Assembly (NCBI RefSeq): GCF_036014215.1
Contig: NZ_CP107921.1
Coordinates: 4,588,501 to 4,652,500, forward strand
Origin: Streptomyces sp. NBC_00440
GTDB taxonomy: Bacteria; Actinomycetota; Actinomycetes; Streptomycetales; Streptomycetaceae
Direction: 5' to 3'
Length of the DNA stretch: 64,000 nucleotides
Shown: positions 8,686-18,242 of the stretch, one piece after another
How positions within the stretch are numbered: position 1 is the first letter of the stretch
How the letters are laid out: every line of letters begins with the position of its first letter
Translations under genes and position numbers: made by a program
Notes under the pieces: generated by a model
Seen by the model: only the letters and a program-made list of their open reading frames with translations
Database searches by the model: none
Told to the model about the DNA's origin: nothing

Positions 8686-10578
8686 TTACGCCGCCCGGGC
8701 CCCGCTCTCGCCGTTCGCGCCCTTGAGGTGGGTGCACGGACGGTCCGCCACCCGTCCGCGCCGTGCGAACGGCCACGGCAGGCCCAGATTGACGAAGCCC
8801 TCGGCCTGCATCGCCGCGAAACCGATGCGCGGCAGGTCGCCGGTGTTGCGGAAGACCACGAAGCGCGGCTCCCAGCGCGGCTGGAACTTCGCGTTGAACT
8901 TGTACAGCGACTCGATCTGGAACCAGCGGGAGAGGAAGACCAGCAGCCCCCGCCAGCCCCGCAGGACCGGACCCGCACCGATCTTCTCGCCGCGGGCCAG
9001 CGCAGAGCGGAACATCGCGAAGTTGAGCGAGACCCGCTCGACGCCGAGCCCGGGGGATGCCTCCAGGGCCGCGACGATCAGCAGCTCGTTCATGCCGGGG
9101 TCGGCGGCGCGGTCGCGGCGCATCAGCTCCAGAGACATGCCGTCCTTGCCCCACGGCACGAAGTGGATGATCGCCTTCAGGTCGCCGAACGGGGACTCGG
9201 GCCCGTCGGCCTTGTGGGCGGTCGCGATGACGCAGTCCCCGTCGCCGGGATCGCCGATCCGGCCGAGCGCCATCGAGAAGCCGCGTTCGGTGTCCGTACC
9301 GCGCCAGGCCGCCGCGGCCGCCCTGATCCGCTCCAGCTCGACCTCGCCCACGTCACGGACGCGCCGGACCCGCGTCTCGTAGCCACCGCGCTCGATGCGC
9401 TTCACCATCTGGCGTACGTTGCGCATCGCCCGCCCGGCGAGGGAGAAATCCACGACATCCACCACCGCCTCGTCCCCGAGTTCCAGCGCGTCAAGACCGG
9501 TCTCACGGGTCCAGACCTCACCGCCGGTCTCGCTGCACCCCATCACCGCGGGGGTCCAGGAGTGCAGCTTGGCCTCGTCCATGAAGCGTTCGATCGCACC
9601 GGGCCACGCCTCGACGTCGCCGATGGGGTCACCGCTGGCGAGCATCACCCCGGAGACGACCCGGTAGCAGACGGCCGCCTTGCCGCTCGGGGAGAAGACG
9701 ACGCCCTTGTCGCGGCGGAGCGCGAAGTGGCCGAGCGAGTCGCGTCCGCCGTGTTTCGCCAGCAGGGCCCGCAGCTGCTTCTCGTCCTCGTCGGTGAGGC
9801 GCGCCGCCGGGTGTTCGGGCCGGAAGGCCAGATAGATGGTGGTGACGGCGGTGAGCAGCCCCAGGGAGCCGAGCGAGTAGGCGACCGTCCAGGAGGTGTT
9901 GCCCTGGTACTCGACCGGGCCCTCGAAGCCGAACAGCCCGAACAGCACGTGCTGGAGGCGGTCGGCGATGCTGGGGCTGCCGACGACCCGGCCGGGGTGG
10001 ACGCTGACGATGACCAGGCCGAGGCCCAGCGATCCCGCGCCGAGCAGCACGAAGTTGGCGAGCGCCTTCCACCGGCTGCGCGGGTCGGGCAGCGCCTCGA
10101 ACTCGGAGCGGTGGCGTACGACCAGGGTCAGCAGCACCAGCGAGATCAGCACCCCGACGATCGAGTGCCGGTAGCCGAACTCCGCCACGGCGCCGATCGG
10201 AAGCAGCACCACGGCTGCCCGCCAGGCCCTGCGTTTACGGCGTTTGAGGCCATGGGCGAGGAGCAGCAGGAGCACCCCCACGCAGAGCGCGAGCGCCGCG
10301 GTGAACGGCCCCAGCGCACCGGGCAGCACCTCCGCGACGGTATGCATCCGGCTGTGCCGGAACCGGGGGAACGCCCCGCCGGCGATGTCGAGCAGGCCGA
10401 CGACCGCACAGGCCGTCCCGACCAGGGAGGGGACGGTCTCGGGGCGGGGGCCCCGGAAGATCCGTCGGACACTCTTCGGAACCATTACCGACTTTTCCCC
10501 ATCTACCGGCACAGACATCGCTTCCCACGGCTCCACAAGAGGTTCTGTGTCCGCCGATCGCCGAAGTCGGCGCAGCAT
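8686..10578 (-). CDS. Membrane protein with DUF2156 / MprF-like C-terminal aminoacyl-lipid synthase domain
   Basis: The first half of this 630-aa protein has about six to seven hydrophobic segments. The second half (from about residue 290) is the DUF2156 or phosphatidylglycerol lysyltransferase C-terminal domain, with GDPIGDVEAWPGAIERFMDEA, the FSLAGRAMRNVRQMVKRIER block and LELMRRDR plus GVERVSLNFAMFRS near the end. MprF/LysX relatives transfer an amino acid from aminoacyl-tRNA to membrane lipid, altering surface charge. The start is uncertain: ATGs 20 and 31 codons downstream are alternatives. It is divergent from the esterase gene. Confidence 0.8.
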   Translation of the reverse strand: MLRRLRRSADTEPLVEPWEAMSVPVDGEKSVMVPKSVRRIFRGPRPETVPSLVGTACAVVGLLDIAGGAFPRFRHSRMHTVAEVLPGALGPFTAALALCVGVLLLLLAHGLKRRKRRAWRAAVVLLPIGAVAEFGYRHSIVGVLISLVLLTLVVRHRSEFEALPDPRSRWKALANFVLLGAGSLGLGLVIVSVHPGRVVGSPSIADRLQHVLFGLFGFEGPVEYQGNTSWTVAYSLGSLGLLTAVTTIYLAFRPEHPAARLTDEDEKQLRALLAKHGGRDSLGHFALRRDKGVVFSPSGKAAVCYRVVSGVMLASGDPIGDVEAWPGAIERFMDEAKLHSWTPAVMGCSETGGEVWTRETGLDALELGDEAVVDVVDFSLAGRAMRNVRQMVKRIERGGYETRVRRVRDVGEVELERIRAAAAAWRGTDTERGFSMALGRIGDPGDGDCVIATAHKADGPESPFGDLKAIIHFVPWGKDGMSLELMRRDRAADPGMNELLIVAALEASPGLGVERVSLNFAMFRSALARGEKIGAGPVLRGWRGLLVFLSRWFQIESLYKFNAKFQPRWEPRFVVFRNTGDLPRIGFAAMQAEGFVNLGLPWPFARRGRVADRPCTHLKGANGESGARAA

Positions 10579-10669
10579 CCGGACATTTTGTGTCCTCTAG
10601 GACGGCAATTACGGGGCGCGGGTTCATCCGTCACCCGGAAAAATCTCTCCCCAGAAAGCTCGGCTCCTC

Positions 10670-11782
10670 ATGGGTCTCACCAGCCACAAGGTTCTGGCGC
10701 TCGCCGCACTGCTGGCCATCGCCCTGTTCGCCGCGACGATCTGGCTCTGGCCACGGCTCGCGCGGCGCAGCGGCCGCGCGGTGGCCGGACGGGTCGGCCT
10801 GTTCCTCGCCACCCAGCTGGCGGTCTTCGTCACGGTCGGGCTCATCGCCAACAACTCCTTCCTCTTCTACGGGTCGTGGGCCGACCTCTTCGGCCAGGAG
10901 CAGACGCCGGGCGTGGTCGTCGACCACGACGCGGGCAGCCGTGACGTCCGGGTCGTGGCGAGGAAGGGCCTGGACGTCCCCGGCGGCACCAAGCCGGAGC
11001 TCGCCGGGCAGATACAGAAGGTCGTGATCCAGGGCCGTACGTCGAAGATAGCCAGCTCCGCCTACGTCTATCTGCCGCCGCAGTATTTCCAGCGGGCGTA
11101 CATGAAGCGAACTTTCCCGGCGGCCGTGGTGCTCACCGGTTACCCGGGCACGGCGGAGAACCTGATCCACGGTCTGCACTACCCGAGGACGGAGTTCGAC
11201 CAGCTGAAGGCCGGGAAGATGCGGCCGATGGTGCTGGTGATGCTGCGGCCGACGGTCGCCCCGCCGCGGGACACCGAGTGCGTGGACATAAAGGGCGGAC
11301 CGCAGAGCGAGACGTTCTTCGCGAAGGACCTGCCGGGCGCCGTCAGGGCCGCGTACCGGGTCGGGCCCGGGCCCGGGAACTGGGGCTCCATAGGGGACTC
11401 GACGGGCGGTTACTGCGCCCTGAAACTGGCGGTCCACCACCCGGGTGTGTACGGGGCGGGGGCCGGGCTCTCCGCGTACTACCGCGCGGCCGAGGACCCG
11501 ACGACGGGCGACCTCTTCCAGGGCAACGGCCTTGAGCGGCGGCGCGCGGATCTGACGTGGAGCCTGGAGCACCGGCCTGCCCCGGCCACCTCGCTCCTGG
11601 TGACCACCAGCAAGAAGGGCGAGGGGAACTACCGCAGCACGATGCGGTTCATGGACAAGGTGAAGCCGCCCACCCGGCTCTCGTCGATCACCCTGACCAG
11701 CGGTGGGCACAACTTCAACACCTGGCGCCGCGAGATCCCCGCGGGCATGGTGTGGCTGAGCCAGCGGCTCACCGGCCGCTGA
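10670..11782 (+). CDS. Membrane-anchored alpha/beta-hydrolase (esterase D / antigen 85-like)
   Basis: The N-terminus of this 370-aa protein has two to three hydrophobic helices (residues about 5-25 and 42-65). The remainder is an extracytoplasmic alpha/beta-hydrolase with nucleophile elbow GDSTGG (Ser near residue 243) and a probable catalytic His in SGGHNF near residue 346. The fold resembles esterase D and mycolyltransferase antigen 85, which act on acyl esters outside the cell. The substrate is unknown. It diverges from the MprF-like gene and converges on the ABC transporter ATPase gene, overlapping it by 14 nt. Confidence 0.8.
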   Translation: MGLTSHKVLALAALLAIALFAATIWLWPRLARRSGRAVAGRVGLFLATQLAVFVTVGLIANNSFLFYGSWADLFGQEQTPGVVVDHDAGSRDVRVVARKGLDVPGGTKPELAGQIQKVVIQGRTSKIASSAYVYLPPQYFQRAYMKRTFPAAVVLTGYPGTAENLIHGLHYPRTEFDQLKAGKMRPMVLVMLRPTVAPPRDTECVDIKGGPQSETFFAKDLPGAVRAAYRVGPGPGNWGSIGDSTGGYCALKLAVHHPGVYGAGAGLSAYYRAAEDPTTGDLFQGNGLERRRADLTWSLEHRPAPATSLLVTTSKKGEGNYRSTMRFMDKVKPPTRLSSITLTSGGHNFNTWRREIPAGMVWLSQRLTGR

Positions 11783-12914
11783 CGGTGTCCAGCTCCACTT
11801 CGTCGCGCGGGATGTCCCGGGCGTCGGCCGCGGTGGAGCGGCGCAGCGCCTCGTGCAGCCGGGCCGGGGTCAGCACGCCCAGGAAGCGGCCGGCGCCGGC
11901 CTCGTCGATCACCGCGATCCACCCGGCGTCGTGCTGGAGCATCGTGGCGAACGCCTGCTTGAGCGAGGCCCCGACGGGCAGCCGGGCCTCCATGCGGCGG
12001 GCGTGTTCGCGCACCGTCCCCCTGGCGGTGGCGGCCTGCCCCGCGGAGATCCAGCCGTGCAGATTCTCGTCCCGGTCCAGGACGACCGCCCAGCCCGGGA
12101 GCGTGGCGGGCAGCGGATCGTCGAGGTGTACCACCGGGGGCTGTTCCAGGTCGCCGGGCTCGATCGGGGTGACGGAGAGCCGCTTGAGGCCGCGGTCGGC
12201 GCCGACGAAGTCCGCCACGTAGGGGGTGGCGGGGGCGCCGAGTACGGCGGCCGGGGCGTCGAACTGCTCGATCGTGCCCTGCCCGTACACCGCGATGCGG
12301 TCGCCGAGCCGGACCGCCTCCTCGATGTCATGGGTGACGAAGAGGACGGTCTTGCGGACGGACTTCTGGAGCGCGAGGAACTCGTTCTGGAGGTGTTCGC
12401 GCACGACCGGGTCGACCGCGCCGAACGGCTCGTCCATCAGCAGTACGGGCGGGTCGGCCGCCAGCGCCCTCGCCACGCCCACCCGCTGGCGCTGGCCGCC
12501 GGAGAGCTGCTCGGGGTAGCGGCCGCCGTGGACGGACGGGTCGAGACCCACCAGTTCGAGGAGTTCGGCGGCCCTGGCGCGGGCGGCGGAGCGCTTGATG
12601 CCCAGCAGGTGCGGGACCGTCGCGGTGTTGTCCAGCACCGTCTTGTGCGGGAAGAGGCCGACCTGCTGGATCACATAGCCGATACGGCGGCGGAGTTCGA
12701 CGGGGTTGGTGGCGGATATGTCGTCCCCGTCGACGAATATCCGGCCGCCGGTCGGCTCGATGAGCCGGTTGACCATCTTCATCGTGGTGGTCTTCCCGCA
12801 GCCGGACGGGCCGACGAGCGTGACCAGTTCACCTTCGGCGACCTCGAAGGAGAGGTTGTCGACGGCGGTCGTGCCGTCGGCGTACCGCTTGGTGACGTTT
12901 TCGAATCGGATCAT
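11769..12914 (-). CDS. Betaine/choline-type ABC importer, ATP-binding subunit with CBS domains
   Basis: The protein is 381 aa. Walker A GPSGCGKTT, signature LSGGQRQRVG, Walker B VLLMDEPFGAVDP and the H-loop TLFVTHD-type segment mark it as an ABC ATPase of the quaternary-amine (OpuA/OpuB/ProV) group. The last 120 residues contain a tandem CBS-like region, which in OpuA senses ionic strength. The ATG is preceded by GGGGAATC. It is divergent from the permease and binding-protein genes, together forming a complete importer probably for glycine betaine, carnitine or choline as osmoprotectant. Confidence 0.9.
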   Translation of the reverse strand: MIRFENVTKRYADGTTAVDNLSFEVAEGELVTLVGPSGCGKTTTMKMVNRLIEPTGGRIFVDGDDISATNPVELRRRIGYVIQQVGLFPHKTVLDNTATVPHLLGIKRSAARARAAELLELVGLDPSVHGGRYPEQLSGGQRQRVGVARALAADPPVLLMDEPFGAVDPVVREHLQNEFLALQKSVRKTVLFVTHDIEEAVRLGDRIAVYGQGTIEQFDAPAAVLGAPATPYVADFVGADRGLKRLSVTPIEPGDLEQPPVVHLDDPLPATLPGWAVVLDRDENLHGWISAGQAATARGTVREHARRMEARLPVGASLKQAFATMLQHDAGWIAVIDEAGAGRFLGVLTPARLHEALRRSTAADARDIPRDEVELDTVSGR

Positions 12915-12980
12915 GATTCCCCATTGTGACGGGCCGGTTGTGAAGGCCATGTTGCTGCAGTGCGACGGATCCCGGCATTG

Positions 12981-13009
12981 TCAGTGGCCGGGGATAGGGT
13001 CGCCACTGA
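12981..13009. promoter_or_regulatory. Inverted repeat in the divergent promoter region of the betaine/choline-type transporter
   Basis: An 8-bp perfect inverted repeat, TCAGTGGC (12981-12988) and GCCACTGA (13002-13009), flanks a -10-like GATAGGGT in the region between the ATPase gene and the permease genes. Its symmetry and placement suit a repressor binding site, but no regulator gene is adjacent. Confidence 0.4.
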
Positions 13010-13085
13010 GTTGAGGAAACCGATGGGGGCCGGACGACGGGTCCTGTCGGGCCGGAGCGCGGCGGGGGCCGGGAGGCGGGGCGCG

Positions 13086-13787
13086 ATGAGCGGGCAGAAC
13101 TGCATGGTGAGGAACGACTGGCTCTGCTGGGACTACGTCACATCCCGCAGCCAGGAGCTGACCGACGCGACCGTCCAGCACATCTGGATCACCGCGGTGT
13201 CGGTGGCGATAGGGCTGGTGGTGGCCCTGCCGCTGGCGTTGCTTGCGCGCCGCGGACGGGTGTTCGCGGGGCCGGTGCTCGGGCTGACGACCGTGCTCTA
13301 CACGGTGCCGTCGCTGGCGATGTTCTCGCTGCTGCTGCCGTGGTTCGGCCTGTCGGCCGCCCTGGTCGTCACCGGCCTGGTGCTCTACTCGCTGACCATC
13401 CTCGTACGGAACATCATGGCCGGTCTCGCCGCGGTCCCCGAGGACGCGCGGGAGGCGGCGCGGGGGATGGGGTACGGACCGGTCAGGCTGCTCTGGGAGG
13501 TCGAACTGCCGCTGGCGCTGCCCGCGTTGTTCGCCGGTCTGCGGATCGCCACGGTCTCCACGGTCGCGCTGACGACGGTCGGCTCGATCGTCGGCAAGGG
13601 CGGGCTCGGCAATCTCATCTCGGACGCGCTGCCGACCCTCTTCAAGGCGCAGGTGCTGACCGCGTCCGTGCTCTGCGTACTGCTGGCCGTCCTGGCCGAT
13701 CTGATGCTGCTCGGCGTGCAGCGGCTGCTCACGCCCTGGACCCGAATACGGACGCCGCGAGCGGTCCGTACGGCTGAGGCGGGCTGA
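13086..13787 (+). CDS. Betaine/choline-type ABC importer, permease subunit 1
   Basis: This 233-aa protein has a binding-protein-dependent transport inner-membrane domain with five to six hydrophobic segments. The EAA-loop region reads EDAREAARGMGYGPVRLLWEVELPLALPA, as in OpuBB/OpuBD and ProW relatives. The ATG is chosen because GGGAGG lies upstream and 42 further upstream codons show no family sequence. The second permease starts 2 nt after its stop, so the two are co-translated and probably form a heterodimer in the membrane. Confidence 0.9.
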   Translation: MSGQNCMVRNDWLCWDYVTSRSQELTDATVQHIWITAVSVAIGLVVALPLALLARRGRVFAGPVLGLTTVLYTVPSLAMFSLLLPWFGLSAALVVTGLVLYSLTILVRNIMAGLAAVPEDAREAARGMGYGPVRLLWEVELPLALPALFAGLRIATVSTVALTTVGSIVGKGGLGNLISDALPTLFKAQVLTASVLCVLLAVLADLMLLGVQRLLTPWTRIRTPRAVRTAEAG

Positions 13788-13789
13788 TC

Positions 13790-14458
13790 ATGGGTGAGTT
13801 GACCGATGCCTGGACCTGGCTGACGACGGGGTCCAACTGGTCGGGGGAGAGCGGTGCGGAGCACCGGCTCGCCGAGCATCTGACGGTCAGCGGGATCGCG
13901 TTCGCGCTGGCGTGCCTCATCGCGCTGCCGGTCGCGCTCCGGCTCGGGCACATCGGCCGGGGCGGCGCGCTGGCCGTGAACATCTCCAACGCCGGGCGCG
14001 CGATACCGACGTTCGCGGTGCTCGCGCTGCTGCTGCTGACCCCGCTGCGCTCGCACGGCGATCTGCCGACGGTGATCGCCCTGGTTCTGTTCGCGGTGCC
14101 GCCGTTGCTGACCAACGCGTACACCGGGATGCGTGAGGTGGACCGGTCGGTGGTGGAGGCGGCCCGGGGGATGGGGATGTCGGGGCGTCAGCTGTTCCTG
14201 CGGGTCGAGCTGCCGCTCGCCTATCCGCTGATCATGACCGGGCTCAGGTCGGCCGCGGTCCAGGTGATCGCCACGGCGACGCTGGCCGCGATGACCGGCG
14301 GCGGGGGCCTCGGCCGGATCATCACCGCCGGGTTCAACACGTACGACACCGCGCAGGTGGTGGCGGGCGCGCTGCTCGTCGCCGCGCTGGCGCTCGTCGT
14401 CGAGGGGCTGCTGGTGGTGGCGGACCGGCTGCTCGACCCGCGGCGCAGGGCGGCCTGA
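13790..14458 (+). CDS. Betaine/choline-type ABC importer, permease subunit 2
   Basis: A 222-aa membrane protein paralogous to the preceding permease, with its own EAA-loop (VEAARGMGMSGRQLFLRVELPLAYPL) and a GGGGLGRIITAGFNTYDTAQ segment typical of OpuBB/OpuBD. Two permeases plus one lipoprotein and one ATPase is the OpuB/OpuC arrangement. It begins 2 nt after permease 1 and is followed by the substrate-binding protein gene after about 150 nt of pyrimidine-rich sequence. Confidence 0.9.
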   Translation: MGELTDAWTWLTTGSNWSGESGAEHRLAEHLTVSGIAFALACLIALPVALRLGHIGRGGALAVNISNAGRAIPTFAVLALLLLTPLRSHGDLPTVIALVLFAVPPLLTNAYTGMREVDRSVVEAARGMGMSGRQLFLRVELPLAYPLIMTGLRSAAVQVIATATLAAMTGGGGLGRIITAGFNTYDTAQVVAGALLVAALALVVEGLLVVADRLLDPRRRAA

Positions 14459-14608
14459 GGGCGGCCCGCGTCCGCTGCGTTGCTGCTGCGTCTGCCGGCG
14501 CTGGTGCTTCTGCTCAAGCTGCTGCTTCTGCCTTCTCTGCTTCCTACGCTTTCCTACGCTGAATTTCTCGAAACGTTCTTCAATCACCTGTCACTTGGAG
14601 TGGACCTC

Positions 14609-15589
14609 ATGATCAAGACCTCGCGAATAGCGGGCGCGGTGCTCGGCGTGGTGGCTCTGACGGGCTCCCTCGCGGCGTGCGGCGGCGACAGCCTGGAGAA
14701 GGGCAAGGACGGCGGCGGGTCGAGTGCCGCGGCCGGTTCGGGCAAGAAGGGCTCGCTCGTCATCGGCGCGGCCGGCTTCACCGAGTCGAAGGTCCTCGCC
14801 GCGCTGTACAGCCAGGTGCTGGCCAACGCCGGATACAAGACCTCGGTCACCTCGGTGAACAACCGCGAACTGTACGAACCCTCGCTGGAGAAGGGGCAGA
14901 TCGACGTCGTACCGGAATACGCGGCCACCCTCGCCGAATTCCTCAACGCCAAGACGAACGGCGCCAAGCAGGCCGAGAAGAAGCCCGTCGCCTCCGGTGA
15001 TGCCGCGGCGACCGTGGCAGCCCTGAAGAAGCTCGCCGGGCCGCGCGGGCTGAAGGTGCTTCCGGCCGGCGCTGCGGTCGACCAGAACGCCTTCGCCGTG
15101 ACCAAGGAATTCGCCGCCAAGAACAAGCTCAAGACCCTTTCGGATCTGGGGAAGTCGAAGGTGAAGGTCAAGATCGCCGCGGGTGACGAATGCACGGTCC
15201 GGCCGTTCTGCGCACCGGGCCTGAAGTCGAAGTACGGCATTGATGTCACCGGCATCGACCCCAAGGGCGTCGGCACCCCGCAGTCCAAGCAGGCGGTCAA
15301 GGACGGCACCGACCAGCTGGTGCTGACCACCACGACCGACGCGACGCTGGACACCTACGGACTGGTGCTGCTCCAGGACGACAAGAAGCTCCAGAACGCG
15401 GACAATGTCCTGCCGGTCGTGAATGCCGAGCACGCGGGCAGCCCCGACATCGCGGCCGCTCTCGCCAAGCTCACGTCCGCGCTGACGACCGCCGATCTGG
15501 TCCAGCTGAACCGCAAGGTCGACTCCGAGCGTGCGAAGCCCGACGATGTCGCGAAGGACTATCTGAAGTCGAAGAGCTTGATCAACTAG
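14609..15589 (+). CDS. Betaine/choline-type ABC importer, substrate-binding lipoprotein
   Basis: The 326-aa protein begins with a lipoprotein signal peptide: KTSR, hydrophobic core AGAVLGVVALTG and lipobox LAAC (Cys near residue 22). The mature part starts with an acidic-Gly linker and then the OpuAC-like fold with IGAAGFTESKVLAALYSQVLANAGY and VPEYAATLAEFL. It would bind a quaternary amine outside the cell and deliver it to the permeases. The ATG has a TTGGAGTGG ribosome-binding site 9 nt upstream; 43 in-frame upstream codons are leucine-rich junk. Confidence 0.92.
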   Translation: MIKTSRIAGAVLGVVALTGSLAACGGDSLEKGKDGGGSSAAAGSGKKGSLVIGAAGFTESKVLAALYSQVLANAGYKTSVTSVNNRELYEPSLEKGQIDVVPEYAATLAEFLNAKTNGAKQAEKKPVASGDAAATVAALKKLAGPRGLKVLPAGAAVDQNAFAVTKEFAAKNKLKTLSDLGKSKVKVKIAAGDECTVRPFCAPGLKSKYGIDVTGIDPKGVGTPQSKQAVKDGTDQLVLTTTTDATLDTYGLVLLQDDKKLQNADNVLPVVNAEHAGSPDIAAALAKLTSALTTADLVQLNRKVDSERAKPDDVAKDYLKSKSLIN

Positions 15590-15702
15590 CGGGTTCCCGG
15601 GGGAATGGCGGGAGCACCGGGGTAACCGTTCGAGGTAACCGCTGGGGAACAAATCCCGGTGCGGTCATCCATTCGGCTCACCCGCACGGTAAATTTCGGG
15701 CC

Positions 15703-16821
15703 ATGCCACGTGGACGCCACCGCCATTCCCCACCCCTGCACCGGCTTCTCCAGCCTTCGGCCGTTGCCGGTGCTTCGCTTCTCTTCGCCGCCGGCGCCTG
15801 GCTGTTCGCGGATCCCCTGGTCCTCCGCTGTCTGGCAGCGGCAGCGGCCGCCGCCGCGGTGACCGGCGCGGTCCTGATGCGCAACTGGGACCGGGTGGCC
15901 GGTCGCAGGGTCGCCGAACTGACCCGTTCACGGGCCGCCGAGGAGTGGCGGGCCGAGGAGCGCACCGCCGAACTGGAAGGCGATCTGGAGGAGTCGCGCG
16001 CCCTGCGCGTCAAGCTGGAGACGAAGCTGCGGGCCAAGCGGGCCGAGCTGGCCGGGCTGCGCGGGGAGCACGCCGCGCTGCTGCGCCGGTACGCGACCGC
16101 CGAGACCGCGCGGGCCGGTGCGCTGGAGGGCCGCAGGCTCCTGGCGATCGAGGCCGCGGCCCCGGCCCCGGCCCCGACCCGGGCCGCGCTGCCGGCCGCG
16201 CGCTCCACCCCCACTCCGGCCGCGTACGCGAAGGCCGCCCAGGCACTCGGTGCGCTGAGCCGTAACGCGGCGGCCCAGCGCGAACAGCGCGAGGGCCGGG
16301 ACCACGGCGAGCACCGGGAGCAGCGGCAGCAGCGCGAACAGCGGGAGACGGCCGATCCGGAGGGGAAGCCGGCGGCGGCCGCCGCCGAGCACACGCGCCC
16401 GCCGTCGGCTCTCCCTGCTCCGCGTCGCGTTCCGGCGAGCGCCATCACCCCGTACACCCCGCAGCAGGGCCGCGCGCCCCGGCCCGTGGGCGGCTTCGAC
16501 TTCTTCGGTATGCAGAACACGCAGAACATGCAGAACACGCAGAAGGACAGGACGTCCGCCTCGGCCCTGGAGCCCGCGCAGCTGGCCTCGGTACAGAACG
16601 AGGACCTCGCGGACGTGGTGGGTGCGGAGGCCATCGCGGCACACAACGCCGCGGCGGCGGTCTCCGCGGCCGGGTCGGGCCCGGCGGACAGTGCGGACGA
16701 CAGCGCAGATGACAGCTTCGGGAACGAGACCGACCGCGGGGTGGGCCAGGTCATCGACCTGACCGAGCACGACGAGACGGAGCAGATCGACGTGGGCGTG
16801 CTGCGCACCGCGATCTCGTAG
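15703..16821 (+). CDS. Conserved hypothetical membrane protein with coiled coil
   Basis: I do not recognise a named family. The 372-aa protein has a short basic N-terminus, two hydrophobic segments (about residues 20-60), then a strongly charged Glu/Arg heptad-rich region (about 70-150) likely to be coiled coil. A low-complexity Ala/Pro/Gln/Glu region follows, with a small MQNTQN-type repeat near residues 270-280, and an acidic tail ends DETEQIDVGVLRTAIS. The C-terminal conservation-like segment VIDLTEHDETEQIDV suggests a binding peptide. It is convergent with the NuoD paralogue. The function is unknown; a structural or scaffolding role is only a guess. Confidence 0.7.
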   Translation: MPRGRHRHSPPLHRLLQPSAVAGASLLFAAGAWLFADPLVLRCLAAAAAAAAVTGAVLMRNWDRVAGRRVAELTRSRAAEEWRAEERTAELEGDLEESRALRVKLETKLRAKRAELAGLRGEHAALLRRYATAETARAGALEGRRLLAIEAAAPAPAPTRAALPAARSTPTPAAYAKAAQALGALSRNAAAQREQREGRDHGEHREQRQQREQRETADPEGKPAAAAAEHTRPPSALPAPRRVPASAITPYTPQQGRAPRPVGGFDFFGMQNTQNMQNTQKDRTSASALEPAQLASVQNEDLADVVGAEAIAAHNAAAAVSAAGSGPADSADDSADDSFGNETDRGVGQVIDLTEHDETEQIDVGVLRTAIS

Positions 16822-16915
16822 CGGCGGACCGATCGTGTGCGGCCCGGACCCCCGGCGGGGTCCGGGCCGCTCTGCGTCCGGACCGCTTGCGGTAGCTGTC
16901 CCGCCGGCAGCCGGC

Positions 16916-18058
16916 CTACTTGTCGATGTCGCCGACCACGAAGAAGAGCGAGCCCAGGATCGCCACCATGTCGGCGACCAGGGTGCCGGGCAGCAGCTCG
17001 GTCAGCGCCTGGATGTTGTTGAACGACGCCGAGCGGAGCTTGAGCCGGTACGGGGTCTTCTCGCCCTTGGACACCAGGTAGTAGCCGTTGATGCCGAGCG
17101 GGTTCTCGGTCCAGGCGTACGTCTCGCCCTCCGGGGCCTTCAGCACCTTCGGAAGCCGCTGGTTGACCGGTCCGGGAGCCAGCGCGGCCAGCCGGTCCAG
17201 ACAAGCGTCTGCCAGGTCCAGCGAGTTGTGCGTCTGGCCCAGCAGCACCTCGAAGCGCGCCAGGCAGTCGCCCTCCTCGCGGGTGACGACCTTCAGGGTG
17301 TCCTGGAGATCGCCGTACGCGAGATACGGCTCGTCGCGGCGCAGATCGAAGTCGACGCCCGAGCCGCGCGCGATCGGGCCGCTCACCCCGTACGCGTGCA
17401 CGGCGGCGGCGGAGAGGGCCCCCACGCCCCGGGTGCGGCCCCGGAAGATCTCGTTGCCGAGGACGAGGTCGTCGTACACGTCCATGCGCGACCGGACATC
17501 GGCGACGGCGTCCCGCGCCCGGCCGAGCCAGCCCGCCGGAAGGTCCTCCTTGAGGCCGCCGACCCGGTTGAACATGTAGTGCATCCGGCCGCCGGAGACC
17601 TCCTCCATGACCGCCTGGATCACCTCGCGTTCCCGGAAGGCGTGGAACACCGGGGTGATACCGCCGAGTTCGAGAGGGTACGAGCCGAGGAACATCAGGT
17701 GGTTGAGCACCCGGTTCAGCTCGGCGAGGAGCGTACGGGTCCAGACCGCGCGCTCGGGGACCTCCATGCCGAGCATCCGCTCGACGGCCATCACGACGCC
17801 CAGCTCGTTGGAGAAGGCGGAGAGCCAGTCGTGGCGGTTGGCGAGCATGATGATCTGGCGGTAGTCGCGGGCCTCGAAGAGCTTCTCGGCGCCCCGGTGC
17901 ATATAGCCGATGACCGGCTCGGCCTGCTGGATGCGTTCGCCGTCCAGGATCAGGCGGAGGCGGAGCACTCCGTGGGTGGAAGGGTGCTGGGGGCCGATGT
18001 TGAGCACCATGTCGGTGCTCTCCGCGGCACCGCCGATGCCGACCGTCGTCTCCGTCAT
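16916..18058 (-). CDS. Solitary NADH-quinone oxidoreductase subunit D paralogue (NuoD2-like)
   Basis: NuoD is the 49-kDa quinone-site subunit of complex I. This 380-aa protein keeps the family landmarks: the N-terminal [42 protein letters not shown] and the C-terminal [12 protein letters not shown]. No other nuo gene is present, so this is not part of a full operon. The upstream gene on the same strand encodes a MidA/NDUFAF7-family methyltransferase 184 nt away. The protein may replace or supplement the main NuoD or have an independent redox role; the sequence does not decide. Confidence 0.9.
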   Translation of the reverse strand: MTETTVGIGGAAESTDMVLNIGPQHPSTHGVLRLRLILDGERIQQAEPVIGYMHRGAEKLFEARDYRQIIMLANRHDWLSAFSNELGVVMAVERMLGMEVPERAVWTRTLLAELNRVLNHLMFLGSYPLELGGITPVFHAFREREVIQAVMEEVSGGRMHYMFNRVGGLKEDLPAGWLGRARDAVADVRSRMDVYDDLVLGNEIFRGRTRGVGALSAAAVHAYGVSGPIARGSGVDFDLRRDEPYLAYGDLQDTLKVVTREEGDCLARFEVLLGQTHNSLDLADACLDRLAALAPGPVNQRLPKVLKAPEGETYAWTENPLGINGYYLVSKGEKTPYRLKLRSASFNNIQALTELLPGTLVADMVAILGSLFFVVGDIDK

Positions 18059-18242
18059 ACGGGCCAGTATCCCCGGCGGACGGCTGCGGCCTCACCGGGG
18101 CCCGCGCGCGGTGCCCTGCCGGTGCGCCGGTGCCGGCTCATGCGCGCGCCCCGGCTGCCGCCGGTGTCCGGTGCCCTGCCCGGCTGCCGCCCGTGTCCCG
18201 GCTTCTGCCCGCGTCTCCTGCCCGTGCCCCGGCCTCTCCGCG

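Noticed and set aside
15678..18095. 805-codon frame opposite and across the coiled-coil gene and nuoD paralogue
   Set aside because: Translation is Arg/Pro/Ser-rich without domain features; two well-supported genes occupy the region.
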